From CAYRWK01 sp964427965 (GTDB taxonomy: Bacteria; Patescibacteriota; WWE3; UBA101185; UBA10185), in assembly GCA_964427965.1 (NCBI GenBank), contig CAYRWK010000014.1, positions 1-18,601 on the forward strand: 18,601 bases of DNA, read 5' to 3'. The translations under genes and the position numbers were made by a program. Shown one piece after another: positions 1-7,176 of this stretch. The first letter of the stretch is position 1. Every line of letters starts with the position of its first letter. The notes under the pieces were generated by a model, which was not told the DNA's origin, did no database searches, and was given only the letters and a program-made list of their open reading frames with translations.

Positions 1-1134
1 TTAATATTGCTAATTGTCTTAGTAGTTCTGATGGCAGGGATATGCTTATACCTACTGGGGGTGGCTTCCTCAGAAAAGAATAACGGAGATATTCAAGAAA
101 ATGAGTTAGTTAAAGACACAAAGACTACTGACGATACAACAACAGACTCCGTTAAAGAGGTTTTTTACTCAAACGAAGGAACTATCTACTCTATAAACCT
201 AGCCACAAGCAAGGTAACAAAATGGGCGTCCGAACCTGAGGAGTTTTTAAAAACCGACATGCCTGACTCCGTGGATAATCTTACTGTAATTGACAACAAC
301 ACAGTTGGTTTTAGCAAATGTCATGTGATTATGAATAATTTTAGATGCGGTATTTACTACCTTGATTTGGAAACTAACAAGGTTGGTGTTCTTAAAAAGA
401 TTCCGGGGGCAGAACTACTAAGTGTGGTGGGATTTGGTAGCAGAAGTTTATTTGCATATATTTCAGAAAGTGATGCGGAGTGGAAGTTTGCAGTAGTAGA
501 AGACGGGGATCAAACGGTTGTTGAAAAGTTGCCAACTAATATGGGAGGTAGGGGTGGAAATATGGAAGATGCTAGTAAGATTAGGTTTTCACCAGATAAT
601 TTGCATGTATTTTTTATAGAAACTGCAAGTCCAAAAAATATTGTCGATCTTAATGTATATATCTTTGATATGAAAAATCTACAAAAACAGACTATTAAAC
701 AAGCTACTCATCCTGAGTGGTTATCAAACACGCAGATTGTGTTTAGAAGGCCTGATGAAGGGTTGTATTTATACAGCTTGACTTCGGAAGGTGCAAAAAA
801 GATTACTCCGACCGATGATTCCGCTTATAGATCAAGTGTATCTGACGGAAGAGTGGTGTACGAGACCTCTTTGACTAAGAATAAGGTTTACCTGCTAAGT
901 AAGGATTTAAAGAGTACGGAAGTGTTGCTAGCTTCTGCTGATAGCCCTTTGTTTGCTATGGCTAATACTGTTGTTTATAACGAGCTTCAACCTTGTCCTG
1001 CAAAAGGATGCGATCTTGGGATGTTTGATGATGAGATTCACGATATTATTGTGAAGGTTTACGATTGGAATACAGGTAAGAAGGTTACTATTCCGGATCT
1101 TTCTTCTACCTGGTCTGTGGCGTACGTGAGGTAG
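1..1134 (+). CDS. Signal-anchored beta-propeller-like protein, 5' end cut by window edge
   Basis: The frame is open from the first base, so the true start may lie upstream; a TTG at 7 and an ATG at 31 are internal possibilities. The visible N-terminus is a hydrophobic segment (about residues 1-22), followed by an acidic, Thr-rich linker to about residue 50 and a long extracytoplasmic domain. That domain has spaced blade-like repeats such as RFSPDNLHVFFIE and HPEWLSNTQIVFRRPDEG, typical of TolB/PD40-type propellers, which bind protein or peptide partners outside the membrane. No catalytic motif was seen. The stop is 2 bp from the stop of the convergent LAB_N gene. The fold assignment rests on repeat rhythm only and the function is unknown. 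Confidence 0.7.
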   Translation, partial: LILLIVLVVLMAGICLYLLGVASSEKNNGDIQENELVKDTKTTDDTTTDSVKEVFYSNEGTIYSINLATSKVTKWASEPEEFLKTDMPDSVDNLTVIDNNTVGFSKCHVIMNNFRCGIYYLDLETNKVGVLKKIPGAELLSVVGFGSRSLFAYISESDAEWKFAVVEDGDQTVVEKLPTNMGGRGGNMEDASKIRFSPDNLHVFFIETASPKNIVDLNVYIFDMKNLQKQTIKQATHPEWLSNTQIVFRRPDEGLYLYSLTSEGAKKITPTDDSAYRSSVSDGRVVYETSLTKNKVYLLSKDLKSTEVLLASADSPLFAMANTVVYNELQPCPAKGCDLGMFDDEIHDIIVKVYDWNTGKKVTIPDLSSTWSVAYVR

Positions 1135-1136
1135 GT

Positions 1137-1451
1137 TTAACCAAGGTTCGGTGTAGTACCAGCCTTTTCCTTCTTCTTTTGATTAAAAATCAAAACTAAG
1201 TTACGAATATAGATAAGTGCGTTTAAACAAGATGCTGCAATAAAAACAATATCCTGTTGCTTAATGGAATATATTAAGATCATGGTAGTTCCAACTAAAC
1301 TTAGATACCAAAAAGCAATTGGAATAACACTTTGTTTCTTTTTTTCAGAAACCCACCACTGTACCGCAAATCTTAAGAAGAAAACAAATTGAGCTGCAAA
1401 ACCAAACAGTACCCAAGGATTAGTTAATAGTTTAATTAGTTGGTCGATCAT
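1137..1451 (-). CDS. LAB_N domain membrane protein (lipid A biosynthesis N-terminal domain family)
   Basis: A 104-residue protein matching the LAB_N family along its whole length. It has three hydrophobic segments (about 10-30, 44-62, 68-88) and the family signature: the F-LRFAVQWWVSEKKK stretch (residues 25-39), SVIPIAFWYLSL (41-52), and IYIRNLVLIF near the C-terminus. In Proteobacteria the domain occurs with lipid A or glycosyltransferase genes. As a stand-alone protein in a presumably lipid-A-free organism it may act in lipid-linked sugar handling, which is inference. The ATG at 1451 has no strong Shine-Dalgarno. Family call firm, role unknown. Confidence 0.85.
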   Translation of the reverse strand: MIDQLIKLLTNPWVLFGFAAQFVFFLRFAVQWWVSEKKKQSVIPIAFWYLSLVGTTMILIYSIKQQDIVFIAASCLNALIYIRNLVLIFNQKKKEKAGTTPNLG

Positions 1452-1509
1452 GCATTTGATGGTATCACTCTCGAAGGGGGAAGTCTAATGTTCGTCCATC
1501 TTTTCAGAT

Positions 1510-1758
1510 CTACCCTCTAAGTAATAACTTTCCCACAAATAGCACTAGTAAAGACCCCGCTACAGCTACTACAAAAGACATCAAGTTAAATCCGGTAACC
1601 CCGACTCCAAAGAGTCTTTCACCAAGATAACCCCCAACCACTGCTCCAATTATTCCTAAGATGATAGATCCAATAATTCCACCTTGAGAATTTGGTGCGA
1701 GAAAGTTTGCGATGCTTCCTGCAATAAGTCCAAAAATAATCCAATAAAGTATAGTCAC
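1510..1758 (-). CDS. GlsB/YeaQ/YmgE-like small membrane protein (transglycosylase-associated family)
   Basis: A very hydrophobic protein of 82 residues with three membrane segments. It has the Gly-rich family pattern WIIFGLIAGSIANFLAP, GGIIGSIILGIIGAVVGGYLGE and a C-terminal third helix. The family is widespread and often stress-induced; its biochemical function is not established. An open frame extends three codons up to a GTG at 1767. I prefer the GTG at 1756-1758 because GGGAGG then sits 8 nt upstream, whereas it would abut the earlier GTG. It lies between two other small membrane-protein genes on the same strand, but the YggT-like gene upstream has its own terminator, so transcription is probably separate. 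Confidence 0.85.
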   Translation of the reverse strand: MTILYWIIFGLIAGSIANFLAPNSQGGIIGSIILGIIGAVVGGYLGERLFGVGVTGFNLMSFVVAVAGSLLVLFVGKLLLRG

Positions 1759-1795
1759 ATTTCTCACCTCCCTTTTGTGATAAAAATTTCAGGTC

Positions 1796-1820
1796 AAAAA
1801 CCACGGTGAAACCACCGTGG
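1796..1820 (-). terminator. Rho-independent terminator of the YggT-like gene
   Basis: On the minus strand a perfect 7-bp GC-rich stem (1814-1820 with 1801-1807, 6-nt loop) is followed directly by TTTTT at 1800-1796. It starts 14 bp after the stop of the gene at 1834-2250. Confidence 0.85.
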
Positions 1821-1833
1821 ACTTGCAAACAAA

Positions 1834-2250
1834 TTACTCTGTTTGCTGTTGCTTGCCTGAGATTATTCTAATTAATTTAACAATTCCCCAAGCTAAAACA
1901 GCATACACAGCAATAGCAACAAGAGTTGCAGGTTCAAGCACGGAAGTTGTTTCTATACCTTGAGTAAAGGCTCTTCTAAATATGCCTTCAAAAGGCAAGA
2001 TAAATATTCCGCTTAAACCATAGATTAAGTTAACAAACGCACTCGCTGTACTAGCACCAGCTAGCTTTAGAATTAGTCTGAACGCCAAGAGTATGTCCAA
2101 TGCTCCAAAAAAGAAATAGATTAAATACTCTATTGTTTGGTAGCTGGTTGCTTCAACTTTTGCAGGGTTAGTCTCAACAGTGTTTGTGCTACTGGTTTGT
2201 GTTGGTTCTACGTTTTGGGTAGTTATAGTTTCTTTTGTAATTTCTGCCAT
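1834..2250 (-). CDS. YggT family membrane protein with acidic/Thr-rich N-terminal tail
   Basis: 138 residues. About 45 polar, Thr/Glu-rich residues come first, then two hydrophobic regions (about 45-70 and 100-130) joined by the family's conserved segment with LAFRLILKLAG and a GIFILPFEGIF motif, the equivalent of the YggT loop. YggT proteins are short integral membrane proteins linked in other bacteria to osmotic stress or cell-division gene clusters; their exact role is unknown. The ATG is preceded by AAAGGTGGTGAG at about 10 nt, a good Shine-Dalgarno, and the gene ends at its own terminator (1796-1820), so it is probably monocistronic. Confidence 0.8.
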   Translation of the reverse strand: MAEITKETITTQNVEPTQTSSTNTVETNPAKVEATSYQTIEYLIYFFFGALDILLAFRLILKLAGASTASAFVNLIYGLSGIFILPFEGIFRRAFTQGIETTSVLEPATLVAIAVYAVLAWGIVKLIRIISGKQQQTE

Positions 2251-2305
2251 CTATGTCTCACCACCTTTATATATTAAATTGTTACTTCTACGATAATATT
2301 CTTAA

Positions 2306-2485
2306 TTAATAACCTGCCGCGGTTTGGCTTTTTTTGATAATAGTTTCTTTGGGCAAGTATTTTGTTAATGCTTTTTCGACTAAGCTTGTTAACGTGATGT
2401 CTTCGACAATAGCTTGGGCTCTGGCGTGTTTGACAAGTGATGGATTAACAAAGAGAGTAACGCGCTGAGGTGTAGTAGTTGTCAT
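2306..2485 (-). CDS. Small ribbon-helix-helix-like DNA-binding protein
   Basis: 59 residues from the ATG at 2485. The order is a short strand (QRVTLFVNPSLVKHA), a helix, then DITLTSLVEKALTKYL, the usual strand-helix-helix pattern of RHH repressors and antitoxins. A longer frame begins at 2536, but a promoter (TTGACA at 2521-2516, TACTGT at 2498-2493) sits inside that extension and would start transcription at or 1 nt before the ATG at 2485. The shorter form is therefore preferred and its mRNA would be leaderless. It is divergent from the Fic gene with back-to-back -35 boxes, suggesting it may regulate both genes or serve as an antitoxin. No classic toxin lies directly downstream. Confidence 0.65.
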   Translation of the reverse strand: MTTTTPQRVTLFVNPSLVKHARAQAIVEDITLTSLVEKALTKYLPKETIIKKSQTAAGY

Positions 2486-2492
2486 ACTTAAT

Positions 2493-2558
2493 ACAGTACA
2501 TGCGGTTGTAGTGGATGTCAACGGGCGGGTTGACAACTCTTAAGTGTTACGTTATACT
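2493..2558. promoter_or_regulatory. Divergent leaderless promoters with palindromic -35 boxes (RHH / Fic)
   Basis: Minus promoter: TTGACA 2521-2516, 17-bp spacer, TACTGT 2498-2493, then 7 nt to ATG 2485. Plus promoter: TTGACA 2530-2535, 17-bp spacer, TATACT 2553-2558, then 6 nt to ATG 2565. The two -35 boxes face each other and form a 7-bp inverted repeat, TGTCAAC-N6-GTTGACA (2516-2535). A protein bound there would cover both promoters. Confidence 0.8.
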
Positions 2559-2564
2559 TCACAT

Positions 2565-3548
2565 ATGGTTAATACTCTAAATAAGCTAACTGAAAAGAAA
2601 AATAGACTAGACACATTTCTACCACTTCTAAAAGAGCTACAAACCAACCTTAACGAATGGTTAAAAATTGAACTTACTTACACCTCTAATGCTATAGAAG
2701 GTAATACCCTATCTCGTGCTGAGACAGCAATGGTTGTAGAAAAAGGTATAACTGTTGAGGGTAAAACATTACAAGAGCATATAGAGGCTGTAAACCATGC
2801 TCAGGCTTATGATTGGGTTTTAAATAATATTGAAACCCCAAGACAAGAAATCACTGAAAATACCATTCTTGAGATCCACAAACTGATTCTCCAAAAAATT
2901 GACGATACCAATGCGGGACGTATTAGAACTGTACCTGTACGTATTGCAGGCTCTTTGGTTGTCATGCCTAATGCTATGAAAGTTCCAGATCTAATAAAGG
3001 AATTTGTGCGTTGGCTCCAAACAAGTAAAGATCATCCGGTGACTATTGCTATTGATGCTCATCTTAAGCTGGTAAGCATTCACCCTTTTATAGATGGTAA
3101 CGGACGCACCGCACGTTTATTAATGAATTTGCTTCTAATGCAAGCAGGTTATCCCCCTGCAATTATCCGTAAAGAAGATCGCAAACAATACATTGCCTGT
3201 ATAGAAAAGGTTCAATTAGGTGGATCTAATTCAGATTACTATGCACTTATGCATGAAGCAGTAGATCGTTCATTAACCATTTATCTTGATGCCTTGGAAA
3301 ACAAAACTCAAGAAGAGGTGTTAGTGAAAAAAGACTTGCTTAAAATAGGCGAGCTTGCCAAACTAACCAAAGAGACGGTTCCAACAATTAGACATTGGAC
3401 TAAAGAAGGGTTATTGGAGGTAGTTGAGTACACAAAAGGTGGTTATCAGCTATATACTCAGAAAGAGGTAGCTGTTGCTCGTAAGATTAGAAAACTTCAG
3501 GATACAAAAAGGCTAACACTAGAAGAAATAAAAAGAGAGCTTCAGTAA
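2565..3548 (+). CDS. Fic family protein with C-terminal MerR-type DNA-binding domain
   Basis: 327 residues. Fic proteins transfer AMP (or other phospho-groups) from a nucleotide to hydroxyl side chains of target proteins. The core motif HPFIDGNGRTAR begins at H173 and has every catalytic residue. An inhibitory helix motif of the (S/T)xxxE(G/N) type lies N-terminal (S41 to E45-G46), making this a class II, self-inhibited Fic. From about residue 258 to the end there is a MerR-like winged helix (LKIGELAKLTKETVPTIRHW, a GYQLYT turn, LTLEEIKREL). The upstream GTG at 2544 is rejected because it lies inside the promoter; the ATG at 2565 fits a leaderless start. The fusion suggests DNA binding, perhaps autoregulation, which is inference. 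Confidence 0.9.
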   Translation: MVNTLNKLTEKKNRLDTFLPLLKELQTNLNEWLKIELTYTSNAIEGNTLSRAETAMVVEKGITVEGKTLQEHIEAVNHAQAYDWVLNNIETPRQEITENTILEIHKLILQKIDDTNAGRIRTVPVRIAGSLVVMPNAMKVPDLIKEFVRWLQTSKDHPVTIAIDAHLKLVSIHPFIDGNGRTARLLMNLLLMQAGYPPAIIRKEDRKQYIACIEKVQLGGSNSDYYALMHEAVDRSLTIYLDALENKTQEEVLVKKDLLKIGELAKLTKETVPTIRHWTKEGLLEVVEYTKGGYQLYTQKEVAVARKIRKLQDTKRLTLEEIKRELQ

Positions 3549-3574
3549 ATTCCTCTGTATTAGATGAATTAAGT

Positions 3575-3603
3575 TTGTTAGTTAATATAGTGTTTAGTAT
3601 AAT
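3575..3603 (+). promoter_or_regulatory. Leaderless promoter of the MntA/HepT unit
   Basis: TTGTTA at 3575-3580, 17-bp spacer, TATAAT at 3598-3603, then 6 nt to the ATG at 3610. Transcription should start at the A of the start codon. Confidence 0.8.
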
Positions 3604-3609
3604 TTGAAT

Positions 3610-3900
3610 ATGAAAGAACTGCTTGATTCGTTAGCTCTTAAGAACATATGCGAACAACAGGGTATTTCCTACCTTGGATTATTTGGTTCTTATGCTCGTG
3701 GCGATAATAGAGCAGACAGTGATATTGATCTGCTTGTGGAATACAGTAGGCCAGTAGGGTATCTGACTCATGCCAAAGTTCAGAATATATTGGAAGATTA
3801 CTTTAACAAGCCTGTAGACCTTATTTTTAGAAATAGCTTGAAACCAAGAATTCGTCCTTATGTGATGAAGGATCTAAAAACTGTTTATGAAAAAAGATAA
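3610..3900 (+). CDS. mntA: MntA-like minimal nucleotidyltransferase (antitoxin)
   Basis: 96 residues with the polymerase-beta-type nucleotidyltransferase motif GSYARGDNRADSDIDLLVE: G26-S27 for nucleotide binding and D38/D40 for metal. Known MntA antitoxins silence the partner HepT by adding AMP groups to a tyrosine next to its RNase motif. A TTG at 3604 is also in frame, but the ATG at 3610 sits exactly 6 nt after a perfect -10 box and is chosen. The next gene overlaps it by 14 nt, so the pair is translationally linked. The length is typical of the family. Confidence 0.85.
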   Translation: MKELLDSLALKNICEQQGISYLGLFGSYARGDNRADSDIDLLVEYSRPVGYLTHAKVQNILEDYFNKPVDLIFRNSLKPRIRPYVMKDLKTVYEKR

Positions 3901-4219
3901 TTTAGTTTATATTGAAGATATTTTAGATTCGTGCGATAAGATCCTAAGCTATATCGGGGATGCGGGAATAGAGCAATTGGAGGACGATAGGATGTTGGTC
4001 GACGCTATTGTTAGAAACATCGAAGTTATAGGGGAAGCTTCAAAAAGATTAGACGACGATTTTAGAAAAACATATCCAGACTTTCCGGTTAGGGGTGCTA
4101 TAACTATGAGAAATAAGCTGATTCACGAATATAACATGGTGGATTACGAGGTGGTATTGGACACGGTGAAACAAGACATTCCTGAGTTACGTAAATTATG
4201 CATGCAAATACTCAAATAG
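3887..4219 (+). CDS. hepT: HepT-like HEPN ribonuclease toxin
   Basis: 110 residues, mostly helical. It carries the HEPN active-site motif Rx4HxY as R75-NKLI-H80-E-Y82; in characterised HepT toxins R and H cleave RNA and the Y is the residue AMPylated by MntA. All three are intact, so an active toxin is expected. The gene overlaps the MntA-like gene by 14 nt and has no promoter of its own that I can see. Typical role: growth arrest or phage/plasmid defence when the antitoxin is lost (family knowledge). Confidence 0.88.
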   Translation: MKKDNLVYIEDILDSCDKILSYIGDAGIEQLEDDRMLVDAIVRNIEVIGEASKRLDDDFRKTYPDFPVRGAITMRNKLIHEYNMVDYEVVLDTVKQDIPELRKLCMQILK

Positions 4220-4245
4220 ACCAGCAGGTAGGTTAGTTCCATAAT
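4217..4245 (+). promoter_or_regulatory. Probable leaderless promoter of the DUF2927-like gene
   Basis: TAGACC at 4217-4222, 17-bp spacer, CATAAT at 4240-4245, then 6 nt to the ATG at 4252. The -35 box overlaps the hepT stop codon region. Confidence 0.6.
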
Positions 4246-4251
4246 ACTGAT

Positions 4252-4941
4252 ATGAAGAAAACCATTGCAATCATACTCGCTCTTGTACTGTTGATCCTTA
4301 CGGGTGTGGCCCTAATATCCAGCTTAAAAACAAAAGAAACCGTTACCACTTCCCAACAAGACATCCTTAACTATTTTATTGAAATAGCTTTTGGACATGA
4401 GTACAACGGGGGAACATCTAACCAAGCAGTTCTTGTAAAATGGACTAAACCTAAAGTTACTATAAAAACATACGGGGATTTTAACCAGTACTTAACTAAT
4501 TGTTTAGATCAAGTTATTTTAGATTTTAACGATATTAGTGTTACGACTGATCTTGTGATTAACAAAGATAGCGGTGATATCAATTTATATCTTGTTCCAA
4601 AAGATCGGTTTTTATCAATTGAACCAAATTATGTAGCAGGTAACGATGGTTATTTTTGGATGTTATGGGATGACACCTACGCGATTACCAGCTCAACAAT
4701 ACTAATAAACAGTGACTACCCCGATAAGGATAAAGAAAGATGTCACCTGATTCGTGAGGAATTAACTCAAAGTATGGGACTTGCCAAAGATTCTGACAGA
4801 TATGAAGACAGTATTTTTTATGGTCCGTGGAGAACAACGCTGACATATGCAGATATTGATAAGGAATTAATAAAAATACTTTATAGCTCTGACTTAAAGC
4901 CCGGGATGACGGTTGAGGAGGTAAGGGCACATCTTGAGTAG
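4252..4941 (+). CDS. Signal-anchored DUF2927-like protein
   Basis: 229 residues. It has a classic N-terminal signal anchor (two Lys, then hydrophobic 4-24) and an exported domain. The second half carries the pattern I associate with DUF2927: a Cys (C164), IREELTQSMGL (167-177), KDSDRYEDSIFYG (179-191), then a helix ending in LYSSDLKPGMTVEEVR (210-225). Proteins of this family are exported and have been suggested to resemble metallopeptidases, but the function is unproven. It lies upstream of the HExxH protein, so two exported, possibly proteolytic proteins are neighbours. The start follows a -10 box at the 6-nt spacing. Confidence 0.65.
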   Translation: MKKTIAIILALVLLILTGVALISSLKTKETVTTSQQDILNYFIEIAFGHEYNGGTSNQAVLVKWTKPKVTIKTYGDFNQYLTNCLDQVILDFNDISVTTDLVINKDSGDINLYLVPKDRFLSIEPNYVAGNDGYFWMLWDDTYAITSSTILINSDYPDKDKERCHLIREELTQSMGLAKDSDRYEDSIFYGPWRTTLTYADIDKELIKILYSSDLKPGMTVEEVRAHLE

Positions 4942-4947
4942 CTAAAT

Positions 4948-4975
4948 TTGTCTGTGTGCATGATATAGTTATAAC
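4948..4975 (+). promoter_or_regulatory. Probable promoter of the split exported metallopeptidase
   Basis: TTGTCT at 4948-4953, 16-bp spacer, TATAAC at 4970-4975, 3 nt before the ATG at 4979. The spacing is tighter than at the other promoters here; TATAGT at 4964-4969 is an alternative -10 box. Confidence 0.45.
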
Positions 4976-4978
4976 AGT

Positions 4979-5212
4979 ATGCGTAAACTGCTTTTGTTAA
5001 TAATTGTCCTTGTAGTAGTCGGAGTTATGGTTTCAATATTTTCAAAAAATAACAGTAAAGATCAACCTCAAGATCAAGGTCCCACTCAAAGTTTGTTTAA
5101 AGCAGTATTAAATGATGCCACCAACATTAAAGACACAGTAATACCTACACCAACTGCAAGCACGGCGCCGGTTCAAAAAGATTCCGGTATCCAAACATCG
5201 GTTTTTATATGA
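4979..5212 (+). CDS. Signal anchor plus Pro/Thr-rich linker; probable N-terminal part of the next protein
   Basis: 77 residues. Two basic residues and a hydrophobic helix (about 4-21) are followed by a flexible linker rich in Gln, Asp, Thr and Pro (TPTASTAPV near 60), with no globular domain. That is the usual N-terminus of an exported enzyme, yet the frame stops just where the next frame starts. The stop TGA and the next ATG overlap (5209-5212) directly after a run of five T at 5202-5206. One extra T would fuse the two frames into a single protein. It is either a frameshifted gene, a programmed or slippage frameshift, or translational coupling. Confidence 0.65.
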   Translation: MRKLLLLIIVLVVVGVMVSIFSKNNSKDQPQDQGPTQSLFKAVLNDATNIKDTVIPTPTASTAPVQKDSGIQTSVFI

Positions 5213-6309
5213 CCTCGCCCTTTGATTACAATTACAAAACGCGCACCACGCCAACGGGAGTAACACCTTATAACAGACCATATCTTAAAATCATCAAAGA
5301 TGCGGTCGACCTTGTGAGTAAGACTGATTGGAACGGGCGTTCGGGTACTTCTTTTGGTCTTAGCTATACAGACTTTGACCAACAGGCAATTGCAAAATAT
5401 GTAGAAGAATTTAAAGAGTTTAAAAAGCTTGGTGAGATTCCCGAGGATAAAAAATATTTGTTTGATAACACAACGGCCGATGTTGAGATAAACAAAGAGA
5501 TTCAAAAAGCAAGATCGGAGTTTCTTGAGTATTTAAAAAAGAATGGAGTAGCACAAAAGTATATTACAGAAATTGATACCTATGTTTTACCAACAGGACG
5601 TTTAAAGTATGTTGCCGGAACAGGTAGGAGTAAAGCAGGACCATACGGAGGGGACTACTCGCAGGTATCCATTGAACTTCAAGCCTCTGACACGTATAAA
5701 AGCATGAATCAATTGGTTTCTTCCAATGTGTTTGGTACTGCTGATCCAAAAAAATATCGTGACGGGGCACTAAGACTTATTGTTTATCACGAAATGACTC
5801 ATGTGTTACAGCAAGCCTATATAAACCTGCATGTCACCCCTGAAGAAAAAGCAAAGGGAGATCAAAATATGTGGGAAAATGCTACAAAGACTTTGTTGGC
5901 TGCCGATACAGAGTATTACTGGTCGTGGGTTTATAACAATAGGTTAAGTGAAGAAAGTCAGGCAAACGGATTAATGCTCCATGCGTTTGGGGATACGTAT
6001 GGGTTAAATTCAAGTCAGAAACAAATAATATGGAATGCTTGGGTTGGTAAAGATGCATTAAACGCTAATACTCTTTTTGAAATCGGGAAAATCTTTCATC
6101 AAAAATATCCGACATATCTTCAAATGTCTTTTTTGGATTTTGGTTATAAGGTTTATAAAGAGGCTTTTGCAAACTACCCAAATGTTGAGGATCGGGAGTT
6201 AATAAAATCGATGCTTAACTATACTATTGAGATTCCAAAATATGTGGGATATTTTAATCCGATGGAGGATTACAAGCTTCCTACTTTTTGGGGTTTGCTA
6301 GAAGATTAG
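5209..6309 (+). CDS. Exported HExxH zinc-metallopeptidase-like protein
   Basis: 366 residues from the ATG at 5209, with no signal peptide of its own. The key motif is VYHEMTHVLQQ, giving H194-E195-xx-H198 as zinc ligands and base. About 50 residues on, RLSEESQANG offers E248/E249 as the third ligand of a gluzincin-type site. Before the motif lies a polar region with predicted helices; after it, a long helical C-terminal part. The protease family is not recognised. The preceding overlapping frame supplies a signal anchor and linker, so the full product is probably a membrane-anchored extracellular protease of about 440 residues. Activity is inferred from the motif only. Confidence 0.75.
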   Translation: MTSPFDYNYKTRTTPTGVTPYNRPYLKIIKDAVDLVSKTDWNGRSGTSFGLSYTDFDQQAIAKYVEEFKEFKKLGEIPEDKKYLFDNTTADVEINKEIQKARSEFLEYLKKNGVAQKYITEIDTYVLPTGRLKYVAGTGRSKAGPYGGDYSQVSIELQASDTYKSMNQLVSSNVFGTADPKKYRDGALRLIVYHEMTHVLQQAYINLHVTPEEKAKGDQNMWENATKTLLAADTEYYWSWVYNNRLSEESQANGLMLHAFGDTYGLNSSQKQIIWNAWVGKDALNANTLFEIGKIFHQKYPTYLQMSFLDFGYKVYKEAFANYPNVEDRELIKSMLNYTIEIPKYVGYFNPMEDYKLPTFWGLLED

Positions 6310-6315
6310 GTGTTA

Positions 6316-6360
6316 ATAACTCCATATTTGAGACGAATGTGGAGTTTGTGACTCCACATT
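6316..6360 (+). promoter_or_regulatory. Competing inverted repeats / operator before the Nudix gene
   Basis: A 10-bp perfect hairpin pairs 6336-6345 with 6351-6360 (5-nt loop) and ends 3 nt before the Nudix ATG. The same 6336-6345 arm can instead pair with 6319-6328 (10 bp including one G-U, 7-nt loop), so two exclusive hairpins are possible. The hairpin core, TGGAGT-N5-ACTCCA (6340-6356), recurs at 10778-10794. The 13-mer ATAACTCCATATT (6316-6328) recurs at 10818-10830. No T-run follows, so this is not an ordinary terminator. Confidence 0.6.
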
Positions 6361-6363
6361 GCT

Positions 6364-6846
6364 ATGAAACAAAGATACTCAATAATCCCAAGAACCCTGT
6401 GTTTTATATTTCACAAAGACGAGGTCCTTTTAATCAAAGGTAGTGAGGAAAAAGAATGGACAGGTATATACAACGCTTTGGGAGGCCATATAGAAAAAGG
6501 TGAGGGAATAGTGGATTCTGCAAATAGAGAGATAAAAGAGGAATGTGGTTTAGAACCTAAAGATACAAAACTAAAAGGCGTTATCCATGCCTGTGATTTC
6601 TTTGAGAAAAACGTAATGATTTTTGTAACTTCGAGTACTTCTGATACTAAACAAGTAGTTTGTGATCACAACGAAGGAACATTGGAATGGAAGAAGATTA
6701 GTGACTTGGGTAGTATAAAGATATTTGATGATATTAAACCTATTTTGAAACAACTTGTTTCTATGAAAAAGGATGGGGTGTTTTTGGCTTTGAGTCAGTT
6801 TGATGGGAAGGGTAAGCTACTGAAGTTTGATATACAGACGAATTAG
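6364..6846 (+). CDS. Nudix hydrolase
   Basis: 160 residues. The Nudix box is complete and canonical (Gx5Ex7REUxEExGU) from G41 to L63, with R55-E56 and E59-E60 as metal-binding catalytic residues. Nudix enzymes cleave nucleoside diphosphates linked to another group; the layout with an N-terminal strand and GIYNALGGH before the box resembles MutT/8-oxo-dGTPase-like members, but the substrate cannot be read from sequence. The ATG lies 3 nt after a strong inverted repeat and no Shine-Dalgarno is seen. The truncated phosphatase gene follows after 12 nt and may be co-transcribed. Confidence 0.9.
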   Translation: MKQRYSIIPRTLCFIFHKDEVLLIKGSEEKEWTGIYNALGGHIEKGEGIVDSANREIKEECGLEPKDTKLKGVIHACDFFEKNVMIFVTSSTSDTKQVVCDHNEGTLEWKKISDLGSIKIFDDIKPILKQLVSMKKDGVFLALSQFDGKGKLLKFDIQTN

Positions 6847-6858
6847 ATTTTAACCAGT

Positions 6859-7059
6859 ATGTTTAACAATAACTTAAAGGTCCTTTTTGTATGCCACGGG
6901 AATGTTGGAAGAAGTCAAATGGCCGAGGCTTATTACAACTTTTTCACAAAATCCAATATGGCTACCAGTGCCGGCACAGATCCCACAACCCCAGCTAGAT
7001 ATTCATCTATAGATAGTACTGTGTTTGGTAGAAAGAATTGTTTGTTTCATATACTGTAA
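6859..7059 (+). pseudogene. Truncated low-molecular-weight protein-tyrosine-phosphatase / ArsC-like gene
   Basis: The first about 50 residues are a clear LMW-PTP-like start: strand KVLFVCHGN, then the phosphate loop CX5R as C12-HGNVG-R18-S, helix SQMAEAYYN, and SAGTDPTTPA. Intact members are about 130-150 residues and have a conserved Asp near the C-terminus. Here the frame runs into an unrelated tail and stops at residue 66. No continuation was seen in the other frames before 7183. The break near 7010-7030 may mark a deletion or insertion junction. Probably non-functional, since the C-terminal acid is missing. Confidence 0.7.
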
Positions 7060-7122
7060 GTAACCATTTACGATGACTATCTACTTATAAATTAGACAAT
7101 CTCGATGGGGTTGTCAAGCCCT

Positions 7123-7176
7123 AGACCCTCCATATTGTATAGATAACTTGACATTAGAGGGGGTCTGTTGTAATAT
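7123..7176 (+). promoter_or_regulatory. Leaderless promoter of the first DUF4143 ATPase with an overlapping dyad
   Basis: TTGACA at 7148-7153, 17-bp spacer, TAATAT at 7171-7176, 6 nt, ATG 7183. An inverted repeat, AGACCCTC (7123-7130) with GAGGGGGTCT (7157-7166), places one arm upstream of the -35 box and the other inside the spacer, as expected for a repressor site. A CTCCATATT motif overlaps the left arm (7128-7136). Confidence 0.7.

Noticed and set aside
1619..1828. Second minus-strand frame overlapping the GlsB-like gene
   Set aside because: Shares the DNA with a well-supported membrane protein and crosses the terminator at 1796-1820.
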